Below, one piece after another: positions 23,932 through 32,063 of a stretch of DNA of 36,857 nucleotides. Under the pieces are notes generated by a model. It saw only the letters and a list, made by a program, of their open reading frames with translations. It was not told where the DNA came from and searched no databases. Every line of letters starts with the position of its first letter. Positions within the stretch are counted from its first letter, which is position 1. Origin of the DNA: Nitrosomonadales bacterium (GTDB taxonomy: Bacteria; Pseudomonadota; Gammaproteobacteria; Burkholderiales; Gallionellaceae); NCBI GenBank assembly GCA_023259015.1, contig JAHFRC010000014.1, positions 1 to 36,857 of the forward strand, given 5' to 3'. A program made the translations under genes and the position numbers.

Positions 23932-25119
23932 ATGCCCCGTCCGATACAAGCACGCATCGATCTTTCCGCGCTGGAGCACAACCTGCAAGTGGCGCGCCGC
24001 GCGACCAGCGCGCGCATCATGGCAGTGATCAAGGCCGGCGCTTACGGGCATGGCCTGTTGCGCGCCGCCAAGGCGTTAAACGCAGCGGATGGCTTTGCAC
24101 TGCTGGACGTGAATGAAGCCGTGCATTTGCGCGAAGCGGGTTTCCGCCAGACCATCTTGCTGCTGGAAGGGTTTTTCACCCCGGACGATTTGCCGTTGAT
24201 AGACAAACACGAACTCGCCTGCGTTATCCACAGCCCGCACCAGGTCGCCATGCTGGACAATTTGCCGCGCCGTGGCCGCCTGCCGGTGTGGCTCAAGGTC
24301 AACAGCGGAATGAACCGCCTGGGTTTTGATCCGCAGGATGTTTTCGCTGTGATGGAAAAACTGAAGGGCCATCACGCCGTGCGCGATATCACGCTGATGA
24401 CGCACTTCTCCCATGCCGATGAGGCGGCAGGCGTGGCGGCGCAACTCGGGGTATTTAATGAGTTGGCGGCGCCGTACCGCGTGGCGCGCTCGCTGGCCAA
24501 TTCTGCCGCGCTGCTGCGTTATCCCGCAACCCATGCCGACTGGGTGCGCCCCGGCATCATGCTGTACGGCGCCTCGCCATTTGCCCCGGGCAGCGGAGAG
24601 CGGCATACTGCGCAGCAACTCGGCTTGCAGCCGGTGATGACGCTGAGCAGCGAAATCATCTCTGTGCGCGAATTGAAAGCAGGCGAGCATATCGGTTATG
24701 GCGGCCTGTTTCGCGCAGAAACCGCCATGCGCGTAGGCACGGTTGCCTGCGGCTACGCCGACGGCTATCCGCGCCATGCGGCGAGCGGAAGGGTGGAGCC
24801 GCAGGCTGCGCCAAGACCGGACGAAGTCCGAGTGTCTGGCGGCGTACCCCTTGCGGGTGCTCCGGGTACCCCCCGGCGTACCCCTTGCGGGTGGAGCGGT
24901 ACGCCGTTGCTGGTGGAAGGCCGGCGCACGCGTATCTTGGGGCGTGTTTCGATGGATATGCTGAGCGTGGATTTGAGCGCATTGCCCGCTGCAGATGTCG
25001 GCAGCAATGTCACGCTGTGGGGCGCCGGGCTGCCGGTGGAAGAAGTCGCCCACGCGGCGGGCACCATCAGCTACGAGTTGCTGTGTGCGTTGACCACGCG
25101 CGTGCCGGTGGTGGTTTAG
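23932..25119 (+). CDS. alr: Alanine racemase with in-frame repeat insertion
   Basis: A 395-residue PLP enzyme converting L- to D-alanine for peptidoglycan. The PLP lysine is K34 (AVIKAGAYGHGL), and the opposing catalytic tyrosine is Y256 (IGYGGLFRAE). Other motifs: KVNSGMNRLGF, ANSAALL, RPGIMLYGASP, CGYADGYPRHA and GRVSMDMLSVDL. Between RHAASG and GTPLLVEGRR, where relatives run straight on, lie 37 extra residues rich in Pro, Gly and Arg, encoded by a 111-bp repeat (24789-24899). The frame is kept and all catalytic residues remain, so the enzyme may be active with a surface loop insertion. Without the insert the length is about 358, normal for the family. Confidence 0.93.
   Translation: MPRPIQARIDLSALEHNLQVARRATSARIMAVIKAGAYGHGLLRAAKALNAADGFALLDVNEAVHLREAGFRQTILLLEGFFTPDDLPLIDKHELACVIHSPHQVAMLDNLPRRGRLPVWLKVNSGMNRLGFDPQDVFAVMEKLKGHHAVRDITLMTHFSHADEAAGVAAQLGVFNELAAPYRVARSLANSAALLRYPATHADWVRPGIMLYGASPFAPGSGERHTAQQLGLQPVMTLSSEIISVRELKAGEHIGYGGLFRAETAMRVGTVACGYADGYPRHAASGRVEPQAAPRPDEVRVSGGVPLAGAPGTPRRTPCGWSGTPLLVEGRRTRILGRVSMDMLSVDLSALPAADVGSNVTLWGAGLPVEEVAHAAGTISYELLCALTTRVPVVV
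24789..24899. repeat. 111-bp repeat element inserted in frame in alr
   Basis: The segment is flanked by GAGCGG at 24783-24788 and again at 24894-24899, a 6-bp target-like duplication exactly 111 bp (37 codons) apart. Removing one unit restores the expected ASGTPLLV reading. Inside are two direct copies of GGCGTACCCCTTGCGGGTG (24841-24859, 24875-24893) and a CGGAC-GAA-GTCCG hairpin (24818-24830), features of REP-type intergenic repeats. Confidence 0.7.
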
Positions 25120-25204
25120 CCTGCCGCTAATACGCAGCGCAGTTGACTAACCTCGGTGTACCATGCCAATGTGTAAGCTGAGAGTGAACTCATGAAGAAA
25201 ATTT

Positions 25205-26071
25205 ATGGATAAAACTACTGTTGCCGAACTGGTAAAGGGAATAGGCGGCCTGGTTACGTTGCCAGATGTTTTTATCCGCATCAACCAGATGGTCGAAGAC
25301 CCGGATAGTTCCGCCGCCGATATCGCCAAGGCGGTGAGCCAGGATCCTTCATTCACCGTACGCCTGCTGCGTGTCGCCAACAGCCCGTTCTACGGTTTTT
25401 CCTCCACTATCGACACCGTTTCCAGGGCGGTGTCGGTGATCGGCACCAGCCAGATACGCAACCTCGCGCTGGCAACGGCTGTCGCGCGCAGCTTTGCCGG
25501 TTTGCCCAACGACCTGGTGTCGATGGAAAACTTCTGGCGCCACAGCCTGTATTGCGCCCTGGTTGCGCGCATCCTTGCCAGACGGGTGAAGGTGCGCAAG
25601 TGCGATGCCGAAGCGGTGTTTACCGCGGGGCTGCTGCATGACATCGGCGAACTGGTCATTTTCAACCGCCTGCCCGAGCAGGCCAAGGAGTCGCTGCTGA
25701 TGGTGCTGGACAGCGCGGATGAGGTGCCCGTTTACCAGGCCGAAAACCAGGTGATGGGGTTTGACCATTCCGAAGTGGGCGGCGAATTGGCGCGCCAGTG
25801 GAGCCTGCCGCCGCTGCTGGAAGAGTGCATCGCCTACCATCACAATATCCGGCAGGCACAGCATTACCCGCTGGAAACTGCGGTGGTGCATATCGCCAAT
25901 ATCCTCGCGCTGATGGCGGAAACAGACACCCTTGATCCTGCCGATGTTTCCCCCGTTGACCCGCTCGCGTGGGAAATTACCGGACTGGTTGCAGAAGAGG
26001 TGATTGAGCCGGTGGTGCGCGAGGCGCAGGAAGAAATCGCCGAAGCCGAAAAGCTTTTCCTCGGTAAATAG
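25205..26071 (+). CDS. HDOD domain signalling protein
   Basis: A 288-residue stand-alone HDOD protein. The domain covers about residues 10-210: LVTLPDVFIRINQMVEDPDSSAADIAKAVSQDPSFTVRLLRVANSPFYGF, the standard opening, then SRAVSVIGTSQIRNLAL and FWRHSLYCALVARIL. The HD-like motif GLLHDIGELVIF follows. HDOD proteins are regulators in c-di-GMP, chemotaxis and stress circuits, and mostly lack proven enzymatic activity. cheD follows after 12 nt, so the pair is probably cotranscribed. Confidence 0.9.
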   Translation: MDKTTVAELVKGIGGLVTLPDVFIRINQMVEDPDSSAADIAKAVSQDPSFTVRLLRVANSPFYGFSSTIDTVSRAVSVIGTSQIRNLALATAVARSFAGLPNDLVSMENFWRHSLYCALVARILARRVKVRKCDAEAVFTAGLLHDIGELVIFNRLPEQAKESLLMVLDSADEVPVYQAENQVMGFDHSEVGGELARQWSLPPLLEECIAYHHNIRQAQHYPLETAVVHIANILALMAETDTLDPADVSPVDPLAWEITGLVAEEVIEPVVREAQEEIAEAEKLFLGK

Positions 26072-26083
26072 GCAGGCCGGCTA

Positions 26084-26725
26084 ATGGCTCCAGACCCCAC
26101 TCGCCGCCTGCCTCTGGCTTTGCCCGGATTCGAACATGTCCGCAGGGCATGGCACAGTGCTTACGAGACCTTTGCCGCGCGGCTTAATCCTGGAGAATAT
26201 TATGTCACACAGTGCGACGAGGGGGTTTATACCACGCTCGGCTCCTGCATTTCGGCGTGCATCCGCGACCGCGTTACCGGTATCGGTGGCATGAACCATT
26301 TCATGCTGCCCGCTTCTGCCGAGGCTGATGCAGGCGGCTGGAAATCCACCGACCTGAGCGACGCCACCCGCTATGGCAACTTCGCCATGGAACACCTGAT
26401 CAACGACATCCTGAAAAATGGCGGCAAGCGGCAAAACCTTGAAGTAAAGCTCTTCGGCGGCGGGCGCGTGATGAAGGGCATGACAGATATCGGTGCGCGC
26501 AATATCGCCTTCGCTCACGATTATCTCAAGACCGAAGGGCTGCGGGTGACATCGGAGGATGTCGGCGATGTCTTTCCGCGCCTGGTGGTTTACTTTCCCG
26601 CCACCGGAAAGGTGAAGGTGAAACGGCTGCGTTCCCTGCACAGCAACACCATCGTCGCACAGGAAGTCAGGTACCTCGAGACCATTGCGGCAAAACCGGT
26701 GGGCGGCGAAATCGAATTGTTCTGA
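26084..26725 (+). CDS. cheD: Chemoreceptor glutamine deamidase CheD
   Basis: A 213-residue CheD. The catalytic cysteine is C55 in TTLGSCISACI, followed by the histidine in GIGGMNHFMLP and the conserved RYGNFAMEHLIND and VKLFGGGRVM segments. CheD deamidates or hydrolyses receptor glutamines and modulates chemotaxis adaptation. The N-terminal 30 residues (LPLALPGFEHVRRAW) match the longer betaproteobacterial forms. No che or mcp genes adjoin it; it sits between an HDOD regulator and a pilus/secretion-type ATPase, suggesting a link to pilus-related or taxis signalling (inference). Confidence 0.92.
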   Translation: MAPDPTRRLPLALPGFEHVRRAWHSAYETFAARLNPGEYYVTQCDEGVYTTLGSCISACIRDRVTGIGGMNHFMLPASAEADAGGWKSTDLSDATRYGNFAMEHLINDILKNGGKRQNLEVKLFGGGRVMKGMTDIGARNIAFAHDYLKTEGLRVTSEDVGDVFPRLVVYFPATGKVKVKRLRSLHSNTIVAQEVRYLETIAAKPVGGEIELF

Positions 26726-26768
26726 CTATGTGCTACTGCAATCCGATAATGTTAGCCGGGGAATAAAA

Positions 26769-28556
26769 GTGGAGCCTCAACAAACCAGGGAACACAAGTT
26801 GACATTACCCGAGGTGCTCGGCATGCTGGTCGCCGACGGCATGGTTGCCCAAGCTGACGCCGATGCGCTGTCCGCCGAGCGGCGCATCCACCGCAACGAA
26901 GCGCACCCGTTGGTGGCGGTCGCCGGACGGAATTGGAAGTCCCTGTTGCCGCCGCACAAATTGCTGCACCTGGAAGCGTTGACGGAATGGCTGGCCGGGC
27001 GCGTCGGCCTCGAATATATCCATATCGACCCGTTGAAAATAGATTTTTCCAAAGTCACCGACATCATGTCCAGTGACTATGCCGAGCGTTTCGGCATCCT
27101 GCCGGTGCAGGTGACGGCGCACGAAGTGGTGGTAGCCACGTCCGAACCTTTCATGCGCGAATGGGAGAAAGTGCTCGCGCCCATGTTACGCAAGGATATC
27201 CGCCGCGTCATTGCCACCCCGGTGGACATCAGCCGCTACCTGGCCGAGTTCTACAACCTGGCGCGCTCGGTGAAGACCGCATCAAAAGGCGACCGGCAGG
27301 GTGTATCCGGCCTGTCTTCGTTCGAGCAATTGGTGGAGCTGGGCAAGGCCAACCGCCAGTTCGATGCCAACGACCAGCATATCGTCCACATCGTGGACTG
27401 GCTGTGGCAATATGCTTTCGAGCAGCGCGCCTCGGATATCCATATCGAGCCGCGGCGCGAAATCGGCATCGTGCGTTTCCGCATCGATGGCGTGCTGCAC
27501 CAGGTGTACCAGATTCCCATGTCGGTGATGAACGCCATGACCAGCCGCATCAAGATTCTTGGCCGCATGGATGTGGTCGAGAAGCGCCGCCCCCAGGATG
27601 GCCGCATCAAGACGCGGACAGCCGATGGGCAGGAGGCGGAGTTGCGTCTTTCCACCCTGCCGACGGCTTTCGGCGAAAAACTGGTGATGCGGATTTTCGA
27701 CCCTGAAGTGCTAGTGCGCGACTTTTCCGAACTCGGATTTTCCACTGAGGATCGCGCCCGCTGGGAGCAGATGACGGCGCAACCCAACGGCATCATCCTC
27801 GTCACCGGCCCCACCGGATCGGGCAAGACAACCACGTTGTATTCCACGCTCAAGTCTCTTGCCACGCCCGAGGTCAACGTTTGTACCATCGAAGACCCGA
27901 TCGAAATGGTCGAGCCGGCATTCAACCAGATGCAGGTGCAGCACGGCATCGACCTCGGTTTTGCCGATGGATTGCGGGCGCTGATGCGCCAGGATCCTGA
28001 CATCATCATGGTGGGCGAAATCCGCGACCTGGAGACTGCCGAAATGGCTATCCAGGCGGCGCTGACCGGCCATCTCGTGTTATCCACGCTGCACACCAAC
28101 GATGCGCCGTCGGCCATCACCCGCCTGCTTGATCTCGGCGTGGCGCCGTATCTGGTCAACTCCACGCTGCTCGGCGTCATGGGGCAGCGCTTGGTGCGCA
28201 CCTTGTGTCCGCACTGCAAGCAACCGCAATTGCTTCAGGCGGAGGAAGGCGAATTATGGGATTCGCTCGTTGCGCCATGGAAAGCCAACCGCCCAACTCA
28301 ACTCCAACACCAGAAAGGCTGCCTCGAATGCCGGATGACGGGGTATCTTGGTCGCATCGGCATTTATGAAATTCTGCTCATGTCGCCGGAATTACGCAAG
28401 CTAATCACCCCAGCCGCCGATATTGCCGCAATCCGCGAGCAAGCCAGCCGCGAAGGGATGAAATCGCTACGCATTTCAGGGGCAATGAAAGTTGCTGCCG
28501 GAGTAACCACGCTTGATGAGGTAATCAAGGTAGCGCCGCCGGCAAACCAGCCATAA
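26769..28556 (+). CDS. GspE/PilB-type secretion or pilus ATPase
   Basis: A 595-residue ATPase. The start is the GTG at 26769 with GGGGA seven bases upstream; the track ORF extends into cheD. An N-terminal T2SSE_N-like domain (PEVLGMLVADGMVAQADADALSAER, YAERFGILPVQVTAHEVVVATSEPF) precedes the RecA-like core. The core has ASDIHIEPR, Walker A VTGPTGSGKTTTLYSTL, the Asp box CTIEDPIE, Walker B DIIMVGEIRDLETAEMAIQAALTGH, the His box LSTLHTNDA, and a zinc site (CPHC then CLEC). It powers assembly of type IV pili or a type II secretion pseudopilus from the cytoplasmic face. No other pil/gsp genes are present, so it is an orphan here. Confidence 0.9.
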   Translation: MEPQQTREHKLTLPEVLGMLVADGMVAQADADALSAERRIHRNEAHPLVAVAGRNWKSLLPPHKLLHLEALTEWLAGRVGLEYIHIDPLKIDFSKVTDIMSSDYAERFGILPVQVTAHEVVVATSEPFMREWEKVLAPMLRKDIRRVIATPVDISRYLAEFYNLARSVKTASKGDRQGVSGLSSFEQLVELGKANRQFDANDQHIVHIVDWLWQYAFEQRASDIHIEPRREIGIVRFRIDGVLHQVYQIPMSVMNAMTSRIKILGRMDVVEKRRPQDGRIKTRTADGQEAELRLSTLPTAFGEKLVMRIFDPEVLVRDFSELGFSTEDRARWEQMTAQPNGIILVTGPTGSGKTTTLYSTLKSLATPEVNVCTIEDPIEMVEPAFNQMQVQHGIDLGFADGLRALMRQDPDIIMVGEIRDLETAEMAIQAALTGHLVLSTLHTNDAPSAITRLLDLGVAPYLVNSTLLGVMGQRLVRTLCPHCKQPQLLQAEEGELWDSLVAPWKANRPTQLQHQKGCLECRMTGYLGRIGIYEILLMSPELRKLITPAADIAAIREQASREGMKSLRISGAMKVAAGVTTLDEVIKVAPPANQP

Positions 28557-28768
28557 TTATTTTGGGGGGCAGGCTGTGTTCCATGCAGCCGTTACTTGAC
28601 CTCAGAGTTGCCGAGGTTAACCCGTGCTGCTGGAGTCCATATGTACCCCCATGTATACTTCGATTGCTGCGCTGCTGCCCATATTGCATGCCCGCATGCT
28701 TTTCAGAACTGCTTTCAGGCTAAACGTGCAGGATCAGGCTTCAAGCCAAAAAATCAGGCAGAATTTCT

Positions 28769-29866
28769 ATGGATATTAACGCCCTAGTACAGCCGCACAT
28801 CAGCGACCGTGAGGCACTGCAAGATTTTCTCGATGGGTTGACTGATCAGGCTCCCAATATCGAGCGCAGTATTGCAATGCTCAAACGCGCCCCCGGCGAC
28901 AAGAAGCTGGTCGCCAATCTGTTCCGCCTCATACACAATATCAAGGGCGATGCCGCATTATGCAAGGTTGATGTTGGCGCGATGATCGCCCATCCCATCG
29001 AGACGCTGCTGGCGCGCCTGCGCAACGATGAAATCGGGTTTTCCAGCCTGCTCGCCGAAGCCATACTGCTGGCCATGGATCGGCTCGAACTCGCTGCCGA
29101 GGCGCTTGCCGGGGGGCGGTCGTTCGGGCACCTCAAGCTGTTGGAACTGGTCGGCGGGCTTGAAGAACTGGCTGAAACGCCAGCCGGCATGCTCGACGAA
29201 AAAGCCGTTCTTCTGATAGAGAAAGTGACAGGCTTTCGCCCGGTCAGCGCCGCGAAAACCATCAAACGGCGCGCTACCGCCATCAAGCATGGTGCTGAGA
29301 TCGCCGCCGACCTGCATTTCTTCCGCTCGCTGGCGCTACAGTATGAGGCACGCTCGCCGCTGTTCAGGGGCCGTAGCGAGCGGCAATTGCATTTCGCGCT
29401 GGAAACCAATGAAATTGCGGGCAAGCCGGTTGATGCCATGCAGCTTGAGGCGGCAGTTTACATGCATGATCTTGGCATGTTGTTCTTGCCTGAATCATTA
29501 TGGCTTAAGGTCGGCCTGCTTACAGAGGGCGAAAAACGTTTGCTGAAAAATCATCCCGGCTTCGGCGCCGGCCTGCTGGCGCGCATGAATGGTTGGCAGG
29601 CAGCAGCCGAGATGGTGTTGCAGCACCATGAAATGCTGGACGGCACCGGCTATCCGCAAGGCTTGAAGAGCGGGCAGATTACACCCGGCGCAAAGATACT
29701 GGCGGTCATAGACACTTTTGAAGCGGTCACGCTGAAGCATAGCCAGCGCGGGGAAACCCGCTCCCTTATTCGTGCCATTGCAGAAATCAACGCCTGCGAC
29801 AACCAGTTTGCGCCGGAGTGGATCGCTTCATTCAACACCGTCATCCGGCAAATGGTCGAGGGCTGA
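28769..29866 (+). CDS. Hpt domain / degenerate HD-GYP signalling protein
   Basis: A 365-residue protein with two recognisable parts. The N-terminus resembles a histidine phosphotransfer domain: LFRLIHNIKGDAALCKV places the candidate phospho-histidine at H56. The C-terminal part (about 195-345) is HD-GYP-like: YMHDLGMLFLP (H233/D234), NHPGFGAGLL (H262), QHHEMLDGTGYPQGL (H286/H287, GYP 294-296) and the IDTFEAVT segment. Two usual HD-GYP features are altered. The first metal His, expected in a TGxHSxR segment, appears as Arg in FRGRSER, and the Lys of HDxGK is Met. It may be a sensor or weak c-di-GMP phosphodiesterase. It lies 212 nt after the ATPase gene; the intervening spacer shows small dyads only. 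Confidence 0.78.
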   Translation: MDINALVQPHISDREALQDFLDGLTDQAPNIERSIAMLKRAPGDKKLVANLFRLIHNIKGDAALCKVDVGAMIAHPIETLLARLRNDEIGFSSLLAEAILLAMDRLELAAEALAGGRSFGHLKLLELVGGLEELAETPAGMLDEKAVLLIEKVTGFRPVSAAKTIKRRATAIKHGAEIAADLHFFRSLALQYEARSPLFRGRSERQLHFALETNEIAGKPVDAMQLEAAVYMHDLGMLFLPESLWLKVGLLTEGEKRLLKNHPGFGAGLLARMNGWQAAAEMVLQHHEMLDGTGYPQGLKSGQITPGAKILAVIDTFEAVTLKHSQRGETRSLIRAIAEINACDNQFAPEWIASFNTVIRQMVEG

Positions 29867-29899
29867 GAAAATTAACTTTTCAGATTTGCGCATTGCCGG

Positions 29900-29929
29900 T
29901 TGAACAATCTTCCTGTTGTAGTGTAGAAT
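29900..29929 (+). promoter_or_regulatory. Sigma-70-like promoter of rpmB-rpmG
   Basis: TTGAAC at 29900-29905 (4/6) and TAGAAT at 29924-29929 (5/6) are separated by 18 bp. The start would lie near 29937, leaving a 26-nt leader before rpmB. Confidence 0.6.
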
Positions 29930-29962
29930 CGCGCCTCTTTTGAAAAAGGTCTGGAGTAATTC

Positions 29963-30199
29963 ATGGCACGCGTCTGTCAAGTAACGGGGAAAAGCCCGAT
30001 GGTGGGTAACAATGTGTCCCACGCAAACAACAAAACCAAGCGCCGGTTCCTGCCGAATTTGCAGCGCCGCCGCCTCTGGGTGGAGAGCGAAAATCGTTTC
30101 GTGTCCTTGCGCCTGAGCAATGCCGCCCTGCGCACCATCGACAAGAATGGTATCGATGCGGTGCTGTTTGAAATGCGCGCCCGCGGCGAAAACGTCTAA
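29963..30199 (+). CDS. rpmB: 50S ribosomal protein L28
   Basis: A 78-residue L28: [34 protein letters not shown] is the typical opening, and [26 protein letters not shown] completes the fold. It is a late-assembly protein of the large subunit. GGAG precedes the ATG. rpmG follows 11 nt later, the standard rpmB-rpmG pair; a promoter upstream and a strong terminator downstream bracket the operon. Confidence 0.97.
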   Translation: MARVCQVTGKSPMVGNNVSHANNKTKRRFLPNLQRRRLWVESENRFVSLRLSNAALRTIDKNGIDAVLFEMRARGENV

Positions 30200-30210
30200 G
30201 GGGAACGGAC

Positions 30211-30378
30211 ATGGCCAAGGGCGCACGCGAAAAAATCAAGCTGGAATCCAGTGCAGGCACCGGACATTTTTATACCACGAACAAGAACAAGCGCACCACG
30301 CCGGAAAAGCTCGAAATGAAAAAATTCGATCCGGTTGCGCGCAAACATGTGGCATACAAGGAAACCAAGCTGAAGTAG
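30211..30378 (+). CDS. rpmG: 50S ribosomal protein L33
   Basis: This gene is not in the ORF track under its own frame because it is only 55 codons long. Reading from the ATG at 30211 gives [20 protein letters not shown], then [20 protein letters not shown], ending in [10 protein letters not shown]. This is the zinc-free L33 type without CxxC pairs, as in most Proteobacteria. An AAGGGGAACGG site precedes it. It forms an operon with rpmB and is followed by a clear terminator. Confidence 0.97.
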   Translation: MAKGAREKIKLESSAGTGHFYTTNKNKRTTPEKLEMKKFDPVARKHVAYKETKLK

Positions 30379-30406
30379 GCTTTCGGCTGCTATTCAGTTG
30401 AAGAAT

Positions 30407-30435
30407 AAAGCCCGCACAAGCGGGCTTTATTGTTT
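30407..30435 (+). terminator. Intrinsic terminator after rpmG
   Basis: AAAGCCCGC (30407-30415), loop ACAA, GCGGGCTTT (30420-30428), then ATTGTTT. A 9-bp perfect stem with a T-rich tail, 28 nt after the rpmG stop. Confidence 0.88.
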
Positions 30436-30554
30436 GGCGTGCATTTCCTGAATCAGGCCACCCGGGAACTCATCCTGTTCTCTATCCGGAAACGTGCGTC
30501 ATGTTGAGGCAGCATCACGCCAACGCACTGACCATTCCAGCGGGACAGTTCCAA

Positions 30555-30902
30555 TCATGCAGTTACCCAGTCCATTGCTTGATCATAATCGGCAAAAGCG
30601 CGGATGTCCGCATCCACGAACAAGCGCGATAGCCATGCATGCCAAGTGAGCCACTGGTCATCGGTGACCACGGCGATCTTGTTGAAGTCATGCTGGTGTT
30701 CCCGGTTGAAAAATTTGATTTCCTCCCATGCCACGTCCAGCGTGTAACTGATCATGTCGCGTAAATCAAAAAGCAGGTTGACTGCGCCGGGCGATTTAAG
30801 TTTGTGGAGCGCAAGCTCCTCGAATTGTTTGAAGTCATCCAAGGTGAATTCACCCAATACGTCGACGTTGAGCAAGGCGCCGGTCTGTTCTGTGGCAATC
30901 AT
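30555..30902 (-). CDS. SpoIIAA-like (STAS/SEC14-fold) protein
   Basis: A 115-residue protein resembling the SpoIIAA-like family (DUF3478). Features include ALLNVDVLGEFTLDDFKQFEELALHKL, VNLLFDLRDMISYTLDVAWEEIKFF, a conserved NKIAVVTDDQWLTWHAWLSRLF and DIRAFADYDQAMDWV at the end. These small cytoplasmic proteins share the STAS-like fold and are thought to bind lipophilic ligands or partners; the function is unknown. It has an AAAGGAGAAAC site, and the 20-nt gap to the upstream transporter gene suggests one transcript. Confidence 0.82.
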   Translation of the reverse strand: MIATEQTGALLNVDVLGEFTLDDFKQFEELALHKLKSPGAVNLLFDLRDMISYTLDVAWEEIKFFNREHQHDFNKIAVVTDDQWLTWHAWLSRLFVDADIRAFADYDQAMDWVTA

Positions 30903-30922
30903 GAGGTTTCTCCTTTCGTTGG

Positions 30923-31768
30923 TTATGCATTATGCCTTGGCGACAGTTTCAAGCTTAACACACCGCCCGCAATGATGAGCGCCATGCCTATCCATCCCGT
31001 CAACGGCAATACTTCGCCCCATAAAAGCATGCCAAACAGGCTGGCGAACAACACCGTGCTATAGGACAAGCTGCCTACCACCTGGGTTTTTCCGGTGCGG
31101 TAGGCGCGTGTCATAGCAAGTTGCGCCAGCGTGGCGCTGCTGCCCATTCCGATCAGGATGAGCAGGCTGGTTGCGCCGACCGGATGGATGGAACCAAACA
31201 GCATGGCACAACCGCTGATGAGCGAGGCCGTCAGGCTGAAATAAAACACCACGCGCCAATCCGGCTCGCCCAGCAGGCCGAGTTGGCGCACGTTAAGCAT
31301 GGCAATGCCGGCGAAAAAACCGGAGGTTAGCCCGAGCATGCCGGGAATGATCTGTCCATGCTCCAGCGTGGGGTGCAGCAACAGCACCATGCCGGTGAAG
31401 CCAAGCGCGATGGCGAACGCGATAGGGATGTGGAAACGCTCTTTGAGCACCAGCATGGCCAGCAAGGTGAGGAATAGCGGCGATGTATAGTTCAGGGTGA
31501 CGGCGGTGGCCAGCGGCAGGGCGGTGATGCAGTAGAAAAACAGCAGCAGCGCGATGGAGCCGGAAATGCTGCGCCACAGGTGCCCGCCCCAGTGCGCGGT
31601 GGCAACCGACCCACCCTGCTGCCGGATGATGGCGTATACCATCAGCAGACCGAGGAAGGAGCGGTAGAAAGCCAGTTCGATATCGGAGAAATATTGCGCG
31701 CCCAGTTTGACAAATACGCCCATGCAACCGAACAGGAATCCGGCAGCGAGCATCCATAGTGCACCCAT
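30923..31768 (-). CDS. EamA/DMT-family transporter
   Basis: A 281-residue membrane protein of the drug/metabolite transporter superfamily. It has ten hydrophobic segments in two EamA repeats (MLAAGFLFGCMGVFVKLGAQYF opening the first, LGLTSGFFAGIAMLNVRQLG the second). AFYRSFLGLL and LNYTSPLFLTLLAMLVLKERF are typical of the first repeat, and YSTVLFASLFGMLLWGEVLPLTGWIGMALIIAGG of the second. It probably exports a small metabolite; the substrate is not predictable. It is the first of two minus-strand genes. Confidence 0.88.
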   Translation of the reverse strand: MGALWMLAAGFLFGCMGVFVKLGAQYFSDIELAFYRSFLGLLMVYAIIRQQGGSVATAHWGGHLWRSISGSIALLLFFYCITALPLATAVTLNYTSPLFLTLLAMLVLKERFHIPIAFAIALGFTGMVLLLHPTLEHGQIIPGMLGLTSGFFAGIAMLNVRQLGLLGEPDWRVVFYFSLTASLISGCAMLFGSIHPVGATSLLILIGMGSSATLAQLAMTRAYRTGKTQVVGSLSYSTVLFASLFGMLLWGEVLPLTGWIGMALIIAGGVLSLKLSPRHNA

Positions 31769-31814
31769 TTATATTTTCCTGCGGCTTGTTGCAGGCTGCT
31801 CGCCATGCCATACC

Positions 31815-31833
31815 GTAACGGCCAAGCCGTTAC
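31815..31833. repeat. Perfect 8-bp hairpin upstream of the DMT gene
   Basis: GTAACGGC, loop CAA, GCCGTTAC. It lies 47 bp upstream of the transporter start; it could be an operator for that gene or a plus-strand terminator remnant. Confidence 0.45.
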
Positions 31834-31914
31834 TCGTTTTAAATTCATGGCCTCGTGTGGGCAACGGTTTTTTCAATTTATACATGGCAGTTATTATTGC
31901 ATAACGGTGTGCTT

Positions 31915-31971
31915 GAAGAGTTAACTGCAAGAGCTGGAAGTTGAATCTTGCAGCGTAGATTCTGACTCTTC
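31915..31971. repeat. Nested inverted repeat
   Basis: Outer arms GAAGAGT (31915-31921) and ACTCTTC (31965-31971) enclose inner arms CTGCAAGA (31925-31932) and TCTTGCAG (31946-31953). All arms are perfect. The function is unknown. Confidence 0.5.
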
Positions 31972-32063
31972 ATCCCAAGTTCAACATAACAATTCCCGCA
32001 AGCCTATGCATCGCAAACATTGGCAGCATCCGCCCTTTACGGCATAATTCGCCCTGCCGTTCA

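Larger units (their letters stand above)
31769..32063. other. Spacer upstream of the glycine riboswitch
   Basis: This part of the 500-bp spacer contains no credible gene. It has a perfect GTAACGGC-CAA-GCCGTTAC hairpin (31815-31833) followed by TCGTTTT. It also has a nested inverted repeat at 31915-31971 (GAAGAGT/ACTCTTC outside, CTGCAAGA/TCTTGCAG inside). The gcv promoter should lie near its right end, but I see no clear pair. Confidence 0.5.

Noticed and set aside
24841-24893. Direct repeats in alr as a CRISPR or tandem satellite
   Set aside because: Only two 19-bp copies inside an open, conserved gene with a target duplication; an inserted repeat element explains it better.
27251-28219. 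322-residue minus-strand ORF
   Set aside because: Antisense shadow of the GspE/PilB-type ATPase, whose Walker motifs are intact on the plus strand.
28596-28787. 63-residue ORF between the ATPase and Hpt-HD-GYP genes
   Set aside because: No ribosome binding site or recognisable features; it overlaps the start of the next gene in another frame.
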